NCBI RefSeq assembly: GCF_030704205.1
Contig: NZ_CP131913.1
Location: forward strand, 248,001-312,000
DNA: 64,000 nt
Source: Halomonas alkalicola
GTDB taxonomy: Bacteria; Pseudomonadota; Gammaproteobacteria; Pseudomonadales; Halomonadaceae
Direction: 5' to 3'
The notes below the pieces were generated by a model, which saw nothing but the letters and a program-made list of their open reading frames with translations, made no database searches and was not told the DNA's origin. Positions 47,044 through 57,051 of this stretch are shown here, in pieces (position 1 is the first letter of the stretch; each line of letters opens with the position of its first letter). The translations under genes and the position numbers were made by a program.

Positions 47044-48248
47044 TCATGCCGTGGCTCGGCTGCCGTGCGGCTTGCCCATGGCCTCGCAGGCAATCGCCCA
47101 CAGGAAGCCGGTGAGCTCCCGAGCCACGGCCGTCACCACCTGTTGCTTGGCCTTGCCCGTGGCCGCCAGCCGGCGGTAGCGCCCACAGAGTCGTTTCTGT
47201 GCGGCCCAGGCTATCGCCTGCACCGTCGGCGAGGTCCTCTCGGCCCGCTGCTCAATAATGCGCGTCTTGCGGGCCGGAAAGCGGTAGCTCCAGGCAGCCT
47301 CCACCAGGACGCGTCGTACATGGCCATTGCCGGTCTTGGTAATGCCACCCTGGCGTCGGCTACCCCCGCTCGAGTGCTCGCTGGGCACGAGCCCCAGATA
47401 GGCCATCAGCTGACAGGGCGAATCAAAACGGCTGATATCCCCCAGCTCAGCCATCACCGTCATGGCGGTGATCAGGCTGACGCCGCGCATCGCCTGGATG
47501 GCTTCGACCACCGGGGCCAGCGACCAGTCCGGCAGTGCTGCCTCCATCTGCCTCTCCAGGCCGGCCACGCGGCGCTGCGCTTCGCGCACCGCCTCGATGT
47601 ACTCCTGCAGCACGATCTGCTGAACCGGGGTGTCGAAGCGCACCGTTTCCAGCCAGCGAAAGTGGGCAGGAATCCACTTGCTCTTGCCGGGGTAGGCCTT
47701 GCCGTGTCGCAGCAGGAAGGCGTTCAGCCGCTGACGCGCCTTGAGCTCGATGGCCTTCATATCCTCCCGAGCCCGCGTCAGGTCGCGTATCGCTTCCTGT
47801 TCCGGCGTGGGTACCCAGACGGGGGTGAGTTCTCCAGAGCGCGACAGGCGGGCCAGCATCTGCGCATCGCGGCGGTCAGTCTTGACACGATCGCCGGCAC
47901 GACGCGGGATCAGGGTCGGTGCTACCACCTCACAGTCATGGCCGCTGGCCTGGACCTGGTGATAGACCCCGTAGCCGCAGGGTCCGGCCTCGTAGCTGAA
48001 CAGCAGGGGCTGCCCGTCGAAGCGTTCGCTCTCATCTGGCGAATCAGCTTGTCGATCGCCTTGGGTTCATTGGGGATCTCACCGCGAAACTCGGGCGTTT
48101 GCCGGCCTGCCTCAGCGACCGCCACCGAGATGCTGGCCTTATGCACGTCCAGGCCGATATAGGCGGCGTGAACGTAGCTGGCGGCGTTGATCCGCTCGGT
48201 GACAGTGCGGTCGACAACGGATCGCTGAGTTGCGTTAGACTGTTTCAT
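47044..48248 (-). pseudogene. IS110-family transposase, frameshifted
   Basis: The N-terminal frame starts at 48248 (MKQSNATQRSV) with the RuvC-like YIGLDVHKASISVAV, and is valid to DKLIRQM. The rest is in the next frame from about 48036 (ERFDGQPLLFSYEAGP) through KTDRRDAQMLARL (DEDD-type residues) and the C-terminal Tnp20 region (LMAYLGLVPSEHSSGGSRR with the conserved Ser) to 47044. One base appears missing near 48036 (ATGAGAGC where ATGGAGAGC is expected). The rebuilt length is about 400 residues. Inactive as read. Confidence 0.88.
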
Positions 48249-48333
48249 GACCTGCCTCCCTCAATAGTGGCTCTGTGTTCTGGCCCAACCTCAACATAAC
48301 CCACGACGTTGAGGTGGGGCAGGTCAATCCATC

Positions 48334-50486
48334 ATGTCTACAGGGGGGTTCAACAGGCTCTCGGGGGAGAGTCGGCGCGGGGCCTGGTTGTACCAGTAGC
48401 CCTCCTTGGCCTGTTTCTTCAGGGCGCGCACCGGGTAGACCTCCCGGCGGGCGCCGATCAGGCTGTTGCCGGTGAAGAGCTGGTAGCCGAACCAGGGCAC
48501 GCTGTGGCCGCCGGAGAGGGCATTGAGCCACAGCGAGACCTCGGCCAGCTCCACGGCGATGGGATTGAGGTCCACGCCGAAGACGTTGTGGTCGGCGATG
48601 TGCATCTTCACCCGCTGGAGTTCCTGCTGGTACGCCTCGTGGGGGATGCGCTGGCCGAGCTCCTGCTCCTTGCGGGCGAGATACGCCTGGGCGAGCTGGT
48701 TAACGGCTTCGTTAAGGAAGGCCGCGCTGCCCATGGCGGGTTCGCACACCGTCAGGTCGAGGATGTCATCCGCGCTTAGCTCGTCGGTGAGCCGCTCTTT
48801 CAGGGTGTACTTCACCAGGCTTTTGGTGAGCACCTCCGGGGTGTAGTAGCTGGCGGATTTCTCCCGGTCGCGCCCGGCCATGCGGTAGATGAACTTGCCT
48901 TTCGGATGAACCCGCAGGGTCTTCTTGCCGTCCACGTGATCGTAGACGCGTTCGTCGTCGTGGAACTCCTCCAGCTGCGCCCGGGTGACGAAGTAGCCGG
49001 TGTCGAGCTCGTCCGGGTTGATTTTCTTGCCCCTGGGGGCGACCTCATAGAGCTCCTCGGTGGCGAAGAAGCCGCGGTAGCTGAGCAGCGCTTCGTAGAC
49101 GGCGCCGAGCTGGTTGATGCCGAGCTGGGTGTAGCTGACCCGGCCGCGGCGTCTCTTTCCTCCACGCCCAGAGGTGCTCGGGCGCGTCAGCGACATGCTC
49201 TGGATCACCCGCTGCAGGGTGGCGTTGCTGAACACCACGCGGTTGAGCAGCGGGGTCCTCGCCGGGTCGAAGAGGTGGCTGTCCAGGCCCTGCAGGGTGA
49301 AGGCGTTGGCGGTGCTCTGGTGGAGCTGGTCGCCCTGGCGGCTGGCGCGGTAACCCTCGTAGATCAGCGCGAACATGCGCTGCAGGCTGTCGTGGAAGTA
49401 GCGCCCCTGCCGGCTCTCGTCGGTGGTCAGGCGCACCATCTCCAGGTCGCGCAGGCTCTCCAGGCTGTAGCCCTGGCGCCAGGTGTCGTCGCCCACGGGC
49501 AGGTAGCCCAGCTCCGGGCGCGCCTCGATGTAGAACAAGAAGAGGATGCGATACATGGTGCGCAGGCACTCCCGGGAGAGCTGCTCCGGGTCCAGGGCGT
49601 TCTGGCCGCTGTAGATCCCCTCCTTGCGGCTGCGGGCCTGCTCGATCAGCTGCGCGGCGGCCTCGTTGCCCAGGAGCTCGATGGCCTGGCGCAGGGCGTA
49701 CTTGAGGTCGTCGGAGACGGCGAAGGCGTGCTTGTGGCTGTTCTCGTCCAGGCTGTCCAGGCGGCTCTGGCCTGGGTTTCCCTGTTGATCGACCGGCGCC
49801 AGGCTCTCGCGGTGCAGCAGCACGGCGGTGGCCTTGAGGGTGCGATCGTCGCGGCGGCCGAGGATCTCCTCCCAGTCGAAGCGCAGCATGCGGTTCTGGG
49901 ACCACTTGTAGCGGTCGACGAGGATGCCCTGGCGGTCGGAGAGCAGCAGCACCCAGCGCGGCGGGGTCTCATTATGAGGCGCGGCCTGGCGCAGCACCGC
50001 CTGGTCGAGGATGTAATACCAGCTCTGCCCCGCCAGGGCGTCGAAGTGGGGGCCCTCGCCGAAGAACTGCCGGGCGTCCAGGGTGAGCGAGAGCGGGTCC
50101 TCGCCCTCGTTTTCCGGGTCCAGGGCGCCGAGCACCCAGAGCCGGTCGCCCAGGGCGGCAAGCACGGGCAGCTCAGCATTGGCCGCCACCTCGCGGTTGT
50201 GGGGCTGCCAGGGGATGCCGAGCACGCCCATCAGCTCGCGGAAGAAGTCGCGCTGCTGGCGAATGCGCTCCACGGCGCTGCGCTCGCTCTTGAGGCGGTG
50301 GCGCAGGGCGAAGTAGCCCTGGTGGAGGTTGCGCAGGGCGCGATGGGGCGGCTCGCCCTCGGCCTCCCAGGCCTTGAGGGTCTCGGCCAGGTCGCCCTCG
50401 AACACTTCGGCCAGGTAGTGGGCGCTGAAGAATTCGTTGTCGTTGGTCAGGCCAATGAAGGTGGCGGCGGTGTCCTGAACGGCCAT
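48334..50486 (-). pseudogene. second PglX-like methyltransferase, N-terminal part
   Basis: It starts at ATG 50486 (MAVQDTAATFIGL), preceded by AAAGGAGC; the frame to 50534 has no better signal. N-terminal 300 residues are of the type found before large type IIG/PglX enzymes (ENDFFSAHYLAEVFEGDL-like). A helical spacer follows, then SASYYTPEVLTKSLV, motif I VCEPAMGSAAFLNEA near residue 580, and VFGVDLNPIAVELAEVSLW. It breaks at LLNPPVD. It has no sequence similarity to the left-array enzyme beyond family motifs, so the arrays are not duplicates. Spacing to the SNF2-type gene upstream is 97 bp. Confidence 0.83.
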
Positions 50487-50583
50487 GTTCTCTTGCTCCT
50501 TTGCCCTGCGGCACCCGCAGTTGGGCTCTTTCAATCGGCGCTTTCGACCGGCACTTTCAGTCGGGATCTTTTAATCAGCTCTT

Positions 50584-53577
50584 TCAGTCAGCGTCGCGGG
50601 TCAGCACGGCGATGATCTGGATAAAGGGGACCGGCTCGATGGTGAGGGTGTCCTCCACCCAGGTGCGGTAGTCGTCGAACACCGCCTCGATGCGGCCCAG
50701 GCGCTGCTCCCGGCGGCTGGCCTTGAAGTGCTCGGCCTGGCGGGAGCCTTCCAGGGCCATCTCCAGCTGGTGGACCTGGCGCTCCTGCAGGGCCTTGAGT
50801 TCGGCCAGCTGCCGCTCGAGCTCCGGCCGGGTTTCGGCACTGAACTCGGCCTGTCGATCGGCCATCTGTTCCCGGGCGGCAGCGATCACCGGCCGGCGCA
50901 GAGCCTCGAGGGGTTCCAGCGCCAGCGGGCGGGCGCGGTTGGGCAGCTTGCCGTCGAGCCCCAGGCGCGGGAGCCAGGTCTCGGCGTCGAGCACCTCCAG
51001 CACTTCACCCGGCGCTCCTGTGCCCGGCTCACCGTTACCCGCCTGGCCGGGGCGGCAGCGGATGGCGAACCACTCCCAGATCACCGGGTGGGCCTTGCGG
51101 TTGGGGATCAGGCCGCTGACCAGGAAGACCGCCTCGCCGGCGGGCAGAAGGTCGTTGATCGCCGGGGAGTCGGGCAGGGCCAGCACCGGGGCGCTGTGGC
51201 GGGCCACCTGGGCGAGTAGCTTCTCCTCCAGCCACTGGATGGCAGGGTGCTGAGGCCAGAGATAGTGCAGCTTGGGCCAGGCGTTCTCGTCCTGGCGGCT
51301 GCGGCGGATCTCTTCGGCGAAGCGCTGCTTGTCGGCGGTGAGCACCAGGGTCCCGTGCTCCGGGCGGATCTCCGGGGGCAGGAAGCGGAAGCGGTAGTCG
51401 AGGTCGTCCGGCGGCGTCAGGGTAAGGGTGGCCCGCTCGGGGTTGGCGCTGAACTCCACCTGGCGCCGCTCGCGGTTGAGCGCCTCCAGGGCCTGGCGGG
51501 CGAACTCGAAGTCGCCGGGGAAGAGGCTGTAGCGCTCCACGGTGGGCGAGTCGCCCTGCCCTTCGTCGCTTCCATCATGACTCCCATCCGGCCGGGGCGA
51601 GCCCGCCGCCTCAGGATTCAAGAACAGCGCCAGCAGGTCGTCGCCCTCGTTGCTGTCGTCGGGCTGGTACTGGGCGTCGAAGGCGGCGGCATCGGTGCCC
51701 TCGGCCATGGCCTCGATGGTCAGGGCCTCCTCGGCCTCCGGGTCGTGCACCTTCATGAAGGTGGCCGGGTCGCCGATGTTCTTGTAGGCCTGCTCGTCCT
51801 TCTCCTTGAGGATCTCGAGGATGCGCTGGTCGCCGCGCACCTTCGGGTTGTCGCTGCGGTTGATCAGATAGGTGATGATCGGCGTTTCGCTCTGGCCGTA
51901 GCGGTCCACCCGGCCGTTGCGCTGCTGGAAGACCATCAGCGACCAGGGCAGGTCGAAGTGCACCAGCCGGTGCGAGAGGTAGTGCAGGTTGATGCCCTCG
52001 CTTGCCACGTCGGAGCAGAGCAGCACGCGCAGCGGCGTTTCCGGCTTGCCGAAGGCCTCGACGATGGCCTGCTGCTCGATATCGCTCATGCCGCCATGGA
52101 GGATCTGGATGGCCTCCTCCTTGAGCTTGAGGTCCTCCTGCATCCGCCCCTGCAGCCAGTTCAGGGTCTCGATGCGCTCGGAGAAGATCACCAGGCGGTC
52201 CTGGGTGTCGCGCTTCTTCCAGCCGAAATCAGCGCTCTTCAGCAGCGCGAGCAGCTGCTGGTACTTGCCGAAGCTCGGAGCGTCCACATTGCGCAGCGCC
52301 AGGCGCAGGCTCTCCAGGGCCTGGATCTCGGCCTGCTCGTCGTCGCTGGGCTGGCGGGGGCTCGCCTCGCTGCCGGCGAGCTTCCTGATGCGCTGGGCCA
52401 CCGAGACCTCCGCCGCCGCAGGCGAGCTGAAGATCGCCTTCTGCAGGCCGATGCGCACCAGCTGGCCGTTGCGCTCAGGCGAGTGCTCGCCGCGGTAGGT
52501 GAAGGGCACGTCGAGCAGGGCCTGGTAGGCGGCCTCCTCCTGGGGCGAGGCGTCCAGGTAGAGGTCCTTGACCACGCGCTCCTTGAATTCCTGCTGCACC
52601 TGGTCGCGGATGTCCTTCTTGAAGCGGCGAATCACCAGGCCCTTGTCGCGGAAGTCCTCCCGGGCGTAGTCCTCCGGGTCGGAGATCGCCGTGGGGTCGA
52701 GCATGTTCATCAGGCTGGCAAACGACTTCGCCTTGCCGTCGTGGGGCGTGGCGGAGAGCATGATCAGGTTGTCCGAGCGCCCCGCCAGCAGCTGGGCCAG
52801 CCGGGCGCGCTGGGAGCTTACGCCCCGCTCGGCCACGTTGTGGGCCTCGTCGATGACGATGATGTCCCAGTAGGCCTGCTCCAGGTGGCGGCGGTACTCG
52901 TTGTCCTGCTTGAGGGTGTCGATAGAGATGATCGACTTGTCGTAGTAGTAGAAGGGGTTGTGGTTGCCGGGAATGTGGTTGCGCACCCGCTGCAGGCCGG
53001 CGGAGTCGAGCCGTGTGAGCGGGATAGTGAAGCGGTTCCACAGCTCCTTCTGGAACTGGGTCATCATGCTCTTGAGGGTGAGCACCAGGATGCGCTTGCC
53101 GCGGCCGCGGCGCATCAGCTCGGTGATCAGGATGCCGGCTTCCAAGGTCTTGCCCAGGCCCACGGCGTCGGCGATCAGGATGCGCTGGCGGTTCTGCTTC
53201 AGCGCCTGCAGGGCCGGGTCGAGCTGGTAGGGCACCGGGTCCATGGCGGCCTTGTGGCCAAGGTGGATGCGCGCATCCGCCGGGGTGATCTGGCGCCGCT
53301 GGGTCTCGATGAAGAGCCGGCTCTTCTCGAAGCCGGGGGTGAGGTCCTGCTCGAAGCGGGTCTCGGCGGGGTCGAGCACGCGGATGGCGTCGGCGTCCTC
53401 CTCCAGCCGGGTGAGGAAACGCGCGCTCTTGCCGCTGACCAGCTCCGAGAGGCCGTCTACGATAAGCACATAGCCGCCGTCATCGCTGGGGTCGGCCCGG
53501 CGGACGATCCACTCGCAATCGCGGATCACCACCCGCGCCCCCGGGGCGTAGCGCGCCTGCATTCCCTTACCCTGCAT
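50584..53577 (-). CDS. SNF2-type (SF2) helicase, first gene of DISARM-related array
   Basis: This is a 997-residue protein. An N-terminal small beta domain (ARVVIRDCEWIVRRADP then VDGLSELVSGKSARFL) is of the kind seen on DrmD-like and RapA-like translocases. The motor follows: Walker A ADAVGLGKTLEAG near residue 134, DEAH box VIVIDEAHNVAERG near 238, ATP/SAT motif MLSATPHDGKAKSF, and C-lobe FERNGRVDRYGQSE-like QQRNGRVDRYGQ. A helical C-terminus (LERQLAELKALQERQVHQ) may form a coiled coil. It should track along duplex DNA. It occupies the drmD position before a methyltransferase, but I leave the symbol blank because the sequence type differs from the DrmD I remember. Confidence 0.85.
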   Translation of the reverse strand: MQGKGMQARYAPGARVVIRDCEWIVRRADPSDDGGYVLIVDGLSELVSGKSARFLTRLEEDADAIRVLDPAETRFEQDLTPGFEKSRLFIETQRRQITPADARIHLGHKAAMDPVPYQLDPALQALKQNRQRILIADAVGLGKTLEAGILITELMRRGRGKRILVLTLKSMMTQFQKELWNRFTIPLTRLDSAGLQRVRNHIPGNHNPFYYYDKSIISIDTLKQDNEYRRHLEQAYWDIIVIDEAHNVAERGVSSQRARLAQLLAGRSDNLIMLSATPHDGKAKSFASLMNMLDPTAISDPEDYAREDFRDKGLVIRRFKKDIRDQVQQEFKERVVKDLYLDASPQEEAAYQALLDVPFTYRGEHSPERNGQLVRIGLQKAIFSSPAAAEVSVAQRIRKLAGSEASPRQPSDDEQAEIQALESLRLALRNVDAPSFGKYQQLLALLKSADFGWKKRDTQDRLVIFSERIETLNWLQGRMQEDLKLKEEAIQILHGGMSDIEQQAIVEAFGKPETPLRVLLCSDVASEGINLHYLSHRLVHFDLPWSLMVFQQRNGRVDRYGQSETPIITYLINRSDNPKVRGDQRILEILKEKDEQAYKNIGDPATFMKVHDPEAEEALTIEAMAEGTDAAAFDAQYQPDDSNEGDDLLALFLNPEAAGSPRPDGSHDGSDEGQGDSPTVERYSLFPGDFEFARQALEALNRERRQVEFSANPERATLTLTPPDDLDYRFRFLPPEIRPEHGTLVLTADKQRFAEEIRRSRQDENAWPKLHYLWPQHPAIQWLEEKLLAQVARHSAPVLALPDSPAINDLLPAGEAVFLVSGLIPNRKAHPVIWEWFAIRCRPGQAGNGEPGTGAPGEVLEVLDAETWLPRLGLDGKLPNRARPLALEPLEALRRPVIAAAREQMADRQAEFSAETRPELERQLAELKALQERQVHQLEMALEGSRQAEHFKASRREQRLGRIEAVFDDYRTWVEDTLTIEPVPFIQIIAVLTRDAD

Positions 53578-53948
53578 ATCAGCCTCCCCTGCCGTTGCTG
53601 CCCTGACGGTTCCTGACGGCTACCGCCCTCCCTCGGCTCACGCCGGGGAGTGACCTCGTCCTTTTCAAGAAGAAAGTGCAGAGGATGGCAGGCCAGCCCG
53701 ACATCCTCTGTTGCTAACCCTCTAAACTCACAAAACTTGTTTCCCTAAGTCCATTTGTTGCCCTGGGCAGTCACCCAATCGGCTTAGGGTATCACCGGCG
53801 TGAACGGGCTCACAGTAGCCAAATCGGGATATGTAACGATTGTTGACCGTATAAGCAGCGATGACTGAAAGTGTCTTGAGCCTCTGCCAGCGGGCGCCGG
53901 GGCGTGGTAGATTCCTCCACCATCGCTCACTGCCGACCCTTACACACC
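53578..53948. other. island/chromosome boundary region
   Basis: There are 370 bases without a credible gene between the divergently placed array (minus) and the L,D-transpeptidase gene (plus). The central part (about 53715-53750) is AT-rich and probably holds the array promoter. I find no tRNA fragment or direct repeat that would define an integration border. Confidence 0.5.
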
Positions 53949-54626
53949 ATGCTGCCGCCCATGCTCATCCGCTCGCTCAAGCGCCTTGCCCTCTCCCCGC
54001 TGGCCCTGCTGGTTGCCCCCGGCCCTGCCAGCGCCTCGCTGATCGACACGACGGAGCCGCCGTCGACCTACGCCTCGGGCACACCGGGGCAGCACTTCCT
54101 GGATGACGTCGATACCGGGATCAGCCTGCTGCCCATCGAGGATGGGCGGGTGTGGCTGCACATCAGCGTGAAGGATCGCACCCTCTCCGTGGTGCGCGGC
54201 CGGCACGTGATCCATGAGATCCCCCACTTCGCCATCGGCATCAATGGCGCCGTCAACCTGCGCACCCGCGGCAGTGCCATGACCCCGAAGGGGGAGTTCC
54301 GGGTCGAGCGGATCAACCCCAACAGCCAGTACGCCACCTTCATCGGCATCAACTACCCGAACCCGAGGGTGGCCGACCAAGCCCTGTCGGAGGGGCTGAT
54401 CACCGAGGAGGAGGCCGAGCGGATTCGCCGCCACTACCAGCAGCACCGCCTCTCCTACCCCAACACCACCCTGGGGGGCCATATCGGCATCCATGGCCTC
54501 GGCAACCGCGACCCCTTCCTGAACCAGCGGGTCGACTGGACCGAAGGCTGCCTGGCCGTCGAGAACGACCAGGTGCGCCTGCTCCACTCGCTGGTGGAGA
54601 TCGATACGCCGGTGCTGATCCAGTAA
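53949..54626 (+). CDS. L,D-transpeptidase (YkuD family), periplasmic
   Basis: This 225-residue protein starts at ATG 53949 (or 53961). A signal peptide is present (IRSLKRLALSPLALLVAP then ASASLIDT). The YkuD domain includes VWLHISVKDRTLSVVRG, TPKGEFRVERINPN, and the active site HIGIHGLGNRD followed 17 residues on by WTEGCLAVEN with the catalytic Cys. Such enzymes make 3-3 crosslinks in peptidoglycan or attach proteins to it. The motif carries Thr-Glu-Gly-Cys where Ser/Thr-x-Gly-Cys is expected, so activity is likely. It stands alone and marks return to housekeeping chromosome. Confidence 0.88.
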   Translation: MLPPMLIRSLKRLALSPLALLVAPGPASASLIDTTEPPSTYASGTPGQHFLDDVDTGISLLPIEDGRVWLHISVKDRTLSVVRGRHVIHEIPHFAIGINGAVNLRTRGSAMTPKGEFRVERINPNSQYATFIGINYPNPRVADQALSEGLITEEEAERIRRHYQQHRLSYPNTTLGGHIGIHGLGNRDPFLNQRVDWTEGCLAVENDQVRLLHSLVEIDTPVLIQ

Positions 54627-54636
54627 GCCTGCCTGA

Positions 54637-55101
54637 TCAGCCTGCCGTGGCCTGGGTGGCCGCGTGCAGGCGCCCGGCGCTCTCCTCCAGCTCCTGAACG
54701 ATGCGTTCCATCACGGCGATCCTCGCGTCCAGGTAGTCCTGGGCCTCGTCGTCGGTGGCGTGGCGGCTATCCAGCACCGCCTGGCTGCCGGCGCTCTTCA
54801 GGGCCAGGGCCATGGCACGCAGGGTATCGGCGGTGCGGTGGGCCTGAGCGGCGTTCTCCAGTTCGGCATCGGCACCGTGGCGGAAGAAGATCGGTACCAC
54901 GCTGTCATCGGCATCGAAGGTGATCGCATCGCGCAGGGCGAGTTCCGCCGAGGCGTAGGCGCTGGCGCCGCTGCCATAGCCGGCGCTGTCACGTACCACA
55001 TGGCCGGCATGATCGAGGATACGCCACTCGTAGGGCTCGTCACCGTACACCTCGATGCAACCGGCTTCATACGGGCGGTCAATGCGGTGCTGGATGTTCA
55101 T
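54637..55101 (-). CDS. unknown small acidic protein
   Basis: This 154-residue protein counts from ATG 55101 (MNIQHRIDRPYEAG), which follows GGGAGG. The first 70 residues (CIEVYGDEPYEWRILDHAG then SAELALRDAITFD) look like a small conserved fold known in halomonads and pseudomonads without function. The rest is one long amphipathic helix rich in Ala and Glu. No signal peptide. Convergent with the L,D-transpeptidase gene, 10 bases apart. Confidence 0.6.
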   Translation of the reverse strand: MNIQHRIDRPYEAGCIEVYGDEPYEWRILDHAGHVVRDSAGYGSGASAYASAELALRDAITFDADDSVVPIFFRHGADAELENAAQAHRTADTLRAMALALKSAGSQAVLDSRHATDDEAQDYLDARIAVMERIVQELEESAGRLHAATQATAG

Positions 55102-55216
55102 CTGGGTGGCCTCCCTATGGGGTCTCTGCGCCGGTTCCATGGCGGCGCGGGGCGCTGGTCATCAGCGTGATTCCAGCATAACCGCCACCCGGTCTCGCCG
55201 CCTTGACCTGGCACAC

Positions 55217-56452
55217 CTACACCAGCTTAAGGGGCTCGATATCCCGGAAGATTCCGGTTCGCGTCATGTCGCGGCGCAGGGTGAAGGCCTCCATGGCGGC
55301 CACCGGGTCCACCTGGTCGAGGCGGTCGAAGTGGATCTTCCCCCACTGCTCCCGGCTCACCTTGACGCTGTAGAGGTACTGGTCGCGCTGGCCGCCGGTG
55401 GCGGGCTCGGGCACCTGACGATAGCCGGAGACGCGGGCCTCCACCACGGCGGGCAGGCGCGCGAACACCGCCCCCAGCACTCGAAAGGCGATGCCGTGGA
55501 CATGGTCGCGGTAGAGCTCACGCTGGCGGGTGGCGCCGAGCTTGCGCGGACTGAGCCTGAGCTGCTTGGGGGGCATGCCCCAGTAGCGGTCCGGCATCTC
55601 CTCCTCGCCGGGCAGGTCGATATCCACGGCGATGGTGCGCAGGTCGCTACCCAGGTCGAAGTCGATCAGGGTCTCGCGGGGCCAGTCGATCTCCTCCAGC
55701 CGGTCGCGCAGCGTCTGCTCCATGGCCGCCGGATCGTCCCACACCTCCTCGCTCTCCCGGCGATGACGGGAGAATTCCGCCGCGTCGTGGTCGGCCTTGC
55801 GCCACTCCCAGGCCCGGTAATGCTCGTCGAATTCGTCGCGGCGCCGGCGATTCTCCTCCTCGAGGCGGCGCCTGGCCGGCGACCAGAGGGCATGGCGCAG
55901 GCCGGGAGCCTGAGGCTGGAACGGAGGCGGGGGCGGTTCGTCGAAGTCGCGCATGAGATAGCCTCCCGCCTCGGGCGGCGGTGTTTCCTCGTGCAGCCGC
56001 CCCAGGCGGTCGAGGTCGGCATTGAGCCGCTCGCAGTGGGCCAGCAGCTGTTCGCGAAGTGTTTCCTCGGCATGGCGGCGCAGCACCCGGGCCTCGGCGC
56101 TGCACAGGGGGGAGCCGTCGGCGTGGAAGTAGACGACCTGGCCGCCCTCCTCGACCTCCAACTGCACCGCCAGGCTGCCACCCTCGGCCAGCAGCGCCTC
56201 CAGCGCCGCCGCACGGCTGGCGGCCGTGGCGCCCGCGTCGGACTTGTCCTGCGTGCCCGCACCACCGCCAGCGTCGAGCCGGCGCCGGTAGGCCAGGCCG
56301 GTGCCGGGAAGACCCGCATGGCCGTGCACCCCGCTCGGCCCCATGCTCAGGCTGGCGCCGCGCGGCCCCACCGAGAGCCCCAGGCCGCGCTTGCCGAGGT
56401 TGAGGCGCACGCCGGGCGCCAGACGAATACGGCGCTGAAAACGAAAGGCCAT
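55217..56452 (-). CDS. DUF4236-domain protein
   Basis: This 411-residue protein starts at ATG 56452 ([20 protein letters not shown]), the exact beginning of the DUF4236 domain, which continues [19 protein letters not shown] and ends near TGLAYRRRL. The longer frame to 56593 is rejected. The C-terminal 340 residues are charged and helical with a beta-rich final segment ([17 protein letters not shown]). DUF4236 proteins have no assigned function. GGAGTGGAG precedes the start. It appears intact. Confidence 0.8.
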   Translation of the reverse strand: MAFRFQRRIRLAPGVRLNLGKRGLGLSVGPRGASLSMGPSGVHGHAGLPGTGLAYRRRLDAGGGAGTQDKSDAGATAASRAAALEALLAEGGSLAVQLEVEEGGQVVYFHADGSPLCSAEARVLRRHAEETLREQLLAHCERLNADLDRLGRLHEETPPPEAGGYLMRDFDEPPPPPFQPQAPGLRHALWSPARRRLEEENRRRRDEFDEHYRAWEWRKADHDAAEFSRHRRESEEVWDDPAAMEQTLRDRLEEIDWPRETLIDFDLGSDLRTIAVDIDLPGEEEMPDRYWGMPPKQLRLSPRKLGATRQRELYRDHVHGIAFRVLGAVFARLPAVVEARVSGYRQVPEPATGGQRDQYLYSVKVSREQWGKIHFDRLDQVDPVAAMEAFTLRRDMTRTGIFRDIEPLKLV

Positions 56453-56652
56453 CTCCACTCCCTGTTCCTGTGCCTGGCCCCTGCCGGGCCGCCCCAGCAC
56501 TTCACCAAGAAAAGGCGCCATTGCCAACGCCGGCGGGCATCTTTTTCCGCCAGGTGGGGCACCATGGCGGGCGAGCTGTCTCTGCAAATACAAAATGGGC
56601 TATTATGTCTTTATAAATACAGAATCTTTATCAACACAGAGCGGGAGGCCCC

Positions 56653-57051
56653 ATGCTCGACACTGCCACCCCGACCCATGACAAGGCCGCGGCCGCCGCA
56701 GGGCTCAAGACCGCGGTGCGTATCCTCGACCGCTGGGGCGCCAGCGGCGAGCAGGGCGAGGCGATCCTGCGCGTCTCCCACAGCACCTATGCCCGCGCCC
56801 GCCGGGGCGACCTGGCCGAGATCAAGCTCGACCGCGACCAGCTCACCCGCATCAGCTACCTGCTGAATATCCATGCGGCGCTGCGCATCCTGTTCGACAA
56901 CCCGGCGAACCGCTACGGCTTCATGGCCATGGCCAACCACAACCCCTACTTCAATGGCCGCACCCCGCTGTCGCTGATCGGCGGCGGCGACATCGCCGCC
57001 CTCTACGAGACCTTCAAGCGCATCGACGCCCTGCGAGGCGCCCAGTGGTAA
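56653..57051 (+). CDS. Xre/MbcA/ParS-type antitoxin
   Basis: This 132-residue protein has an N-terminal HTH (VRILDRWGASGEQGEAIL then SHSTYARARRGD) and the C-terminal MbcA/ParS domain (ALRILFDNPANRYGFMAM then GRTPLSLIGGG), which binds the RES toxin. The stop lies inside the toxin start (GTG at 57045), so the two are translationally coupled. An AT-rich promoter-like stretch (about 56590-56640) precedes it, with direct repeats of TTTATAAATACAG type. Confidence 0.88.
   Translation: MLDTATPTHDKAAAAAGLKTAVRILDRWGASGEQGEAILRVSHSTYARARRGDLAEIKLDRDQLTRISYLLNIHAALRILFDNPANRYGFMAMANHNPYFNGRTPLSLIGGGDIAALYETFKRIDALRGAQW

Larger units (their letters stand above)
46779..48333 (-). mobile_element. IS110/IS1111-type element, about 1555 bp, in the second methyltransferase gene
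   Basis: Near the ends are short inverted repeats, ATGGATTGACC (46777-46787) and GGTCAATCCAT (48322-48332). These are subterminal if AT is a target duplication. The transposase is frameshifted. About 250 bases of non-coding DNA lie downstream of the transposase gene, and about 85 bases upstream. Borders are accurate to a few bases. Confidence 0.8.
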
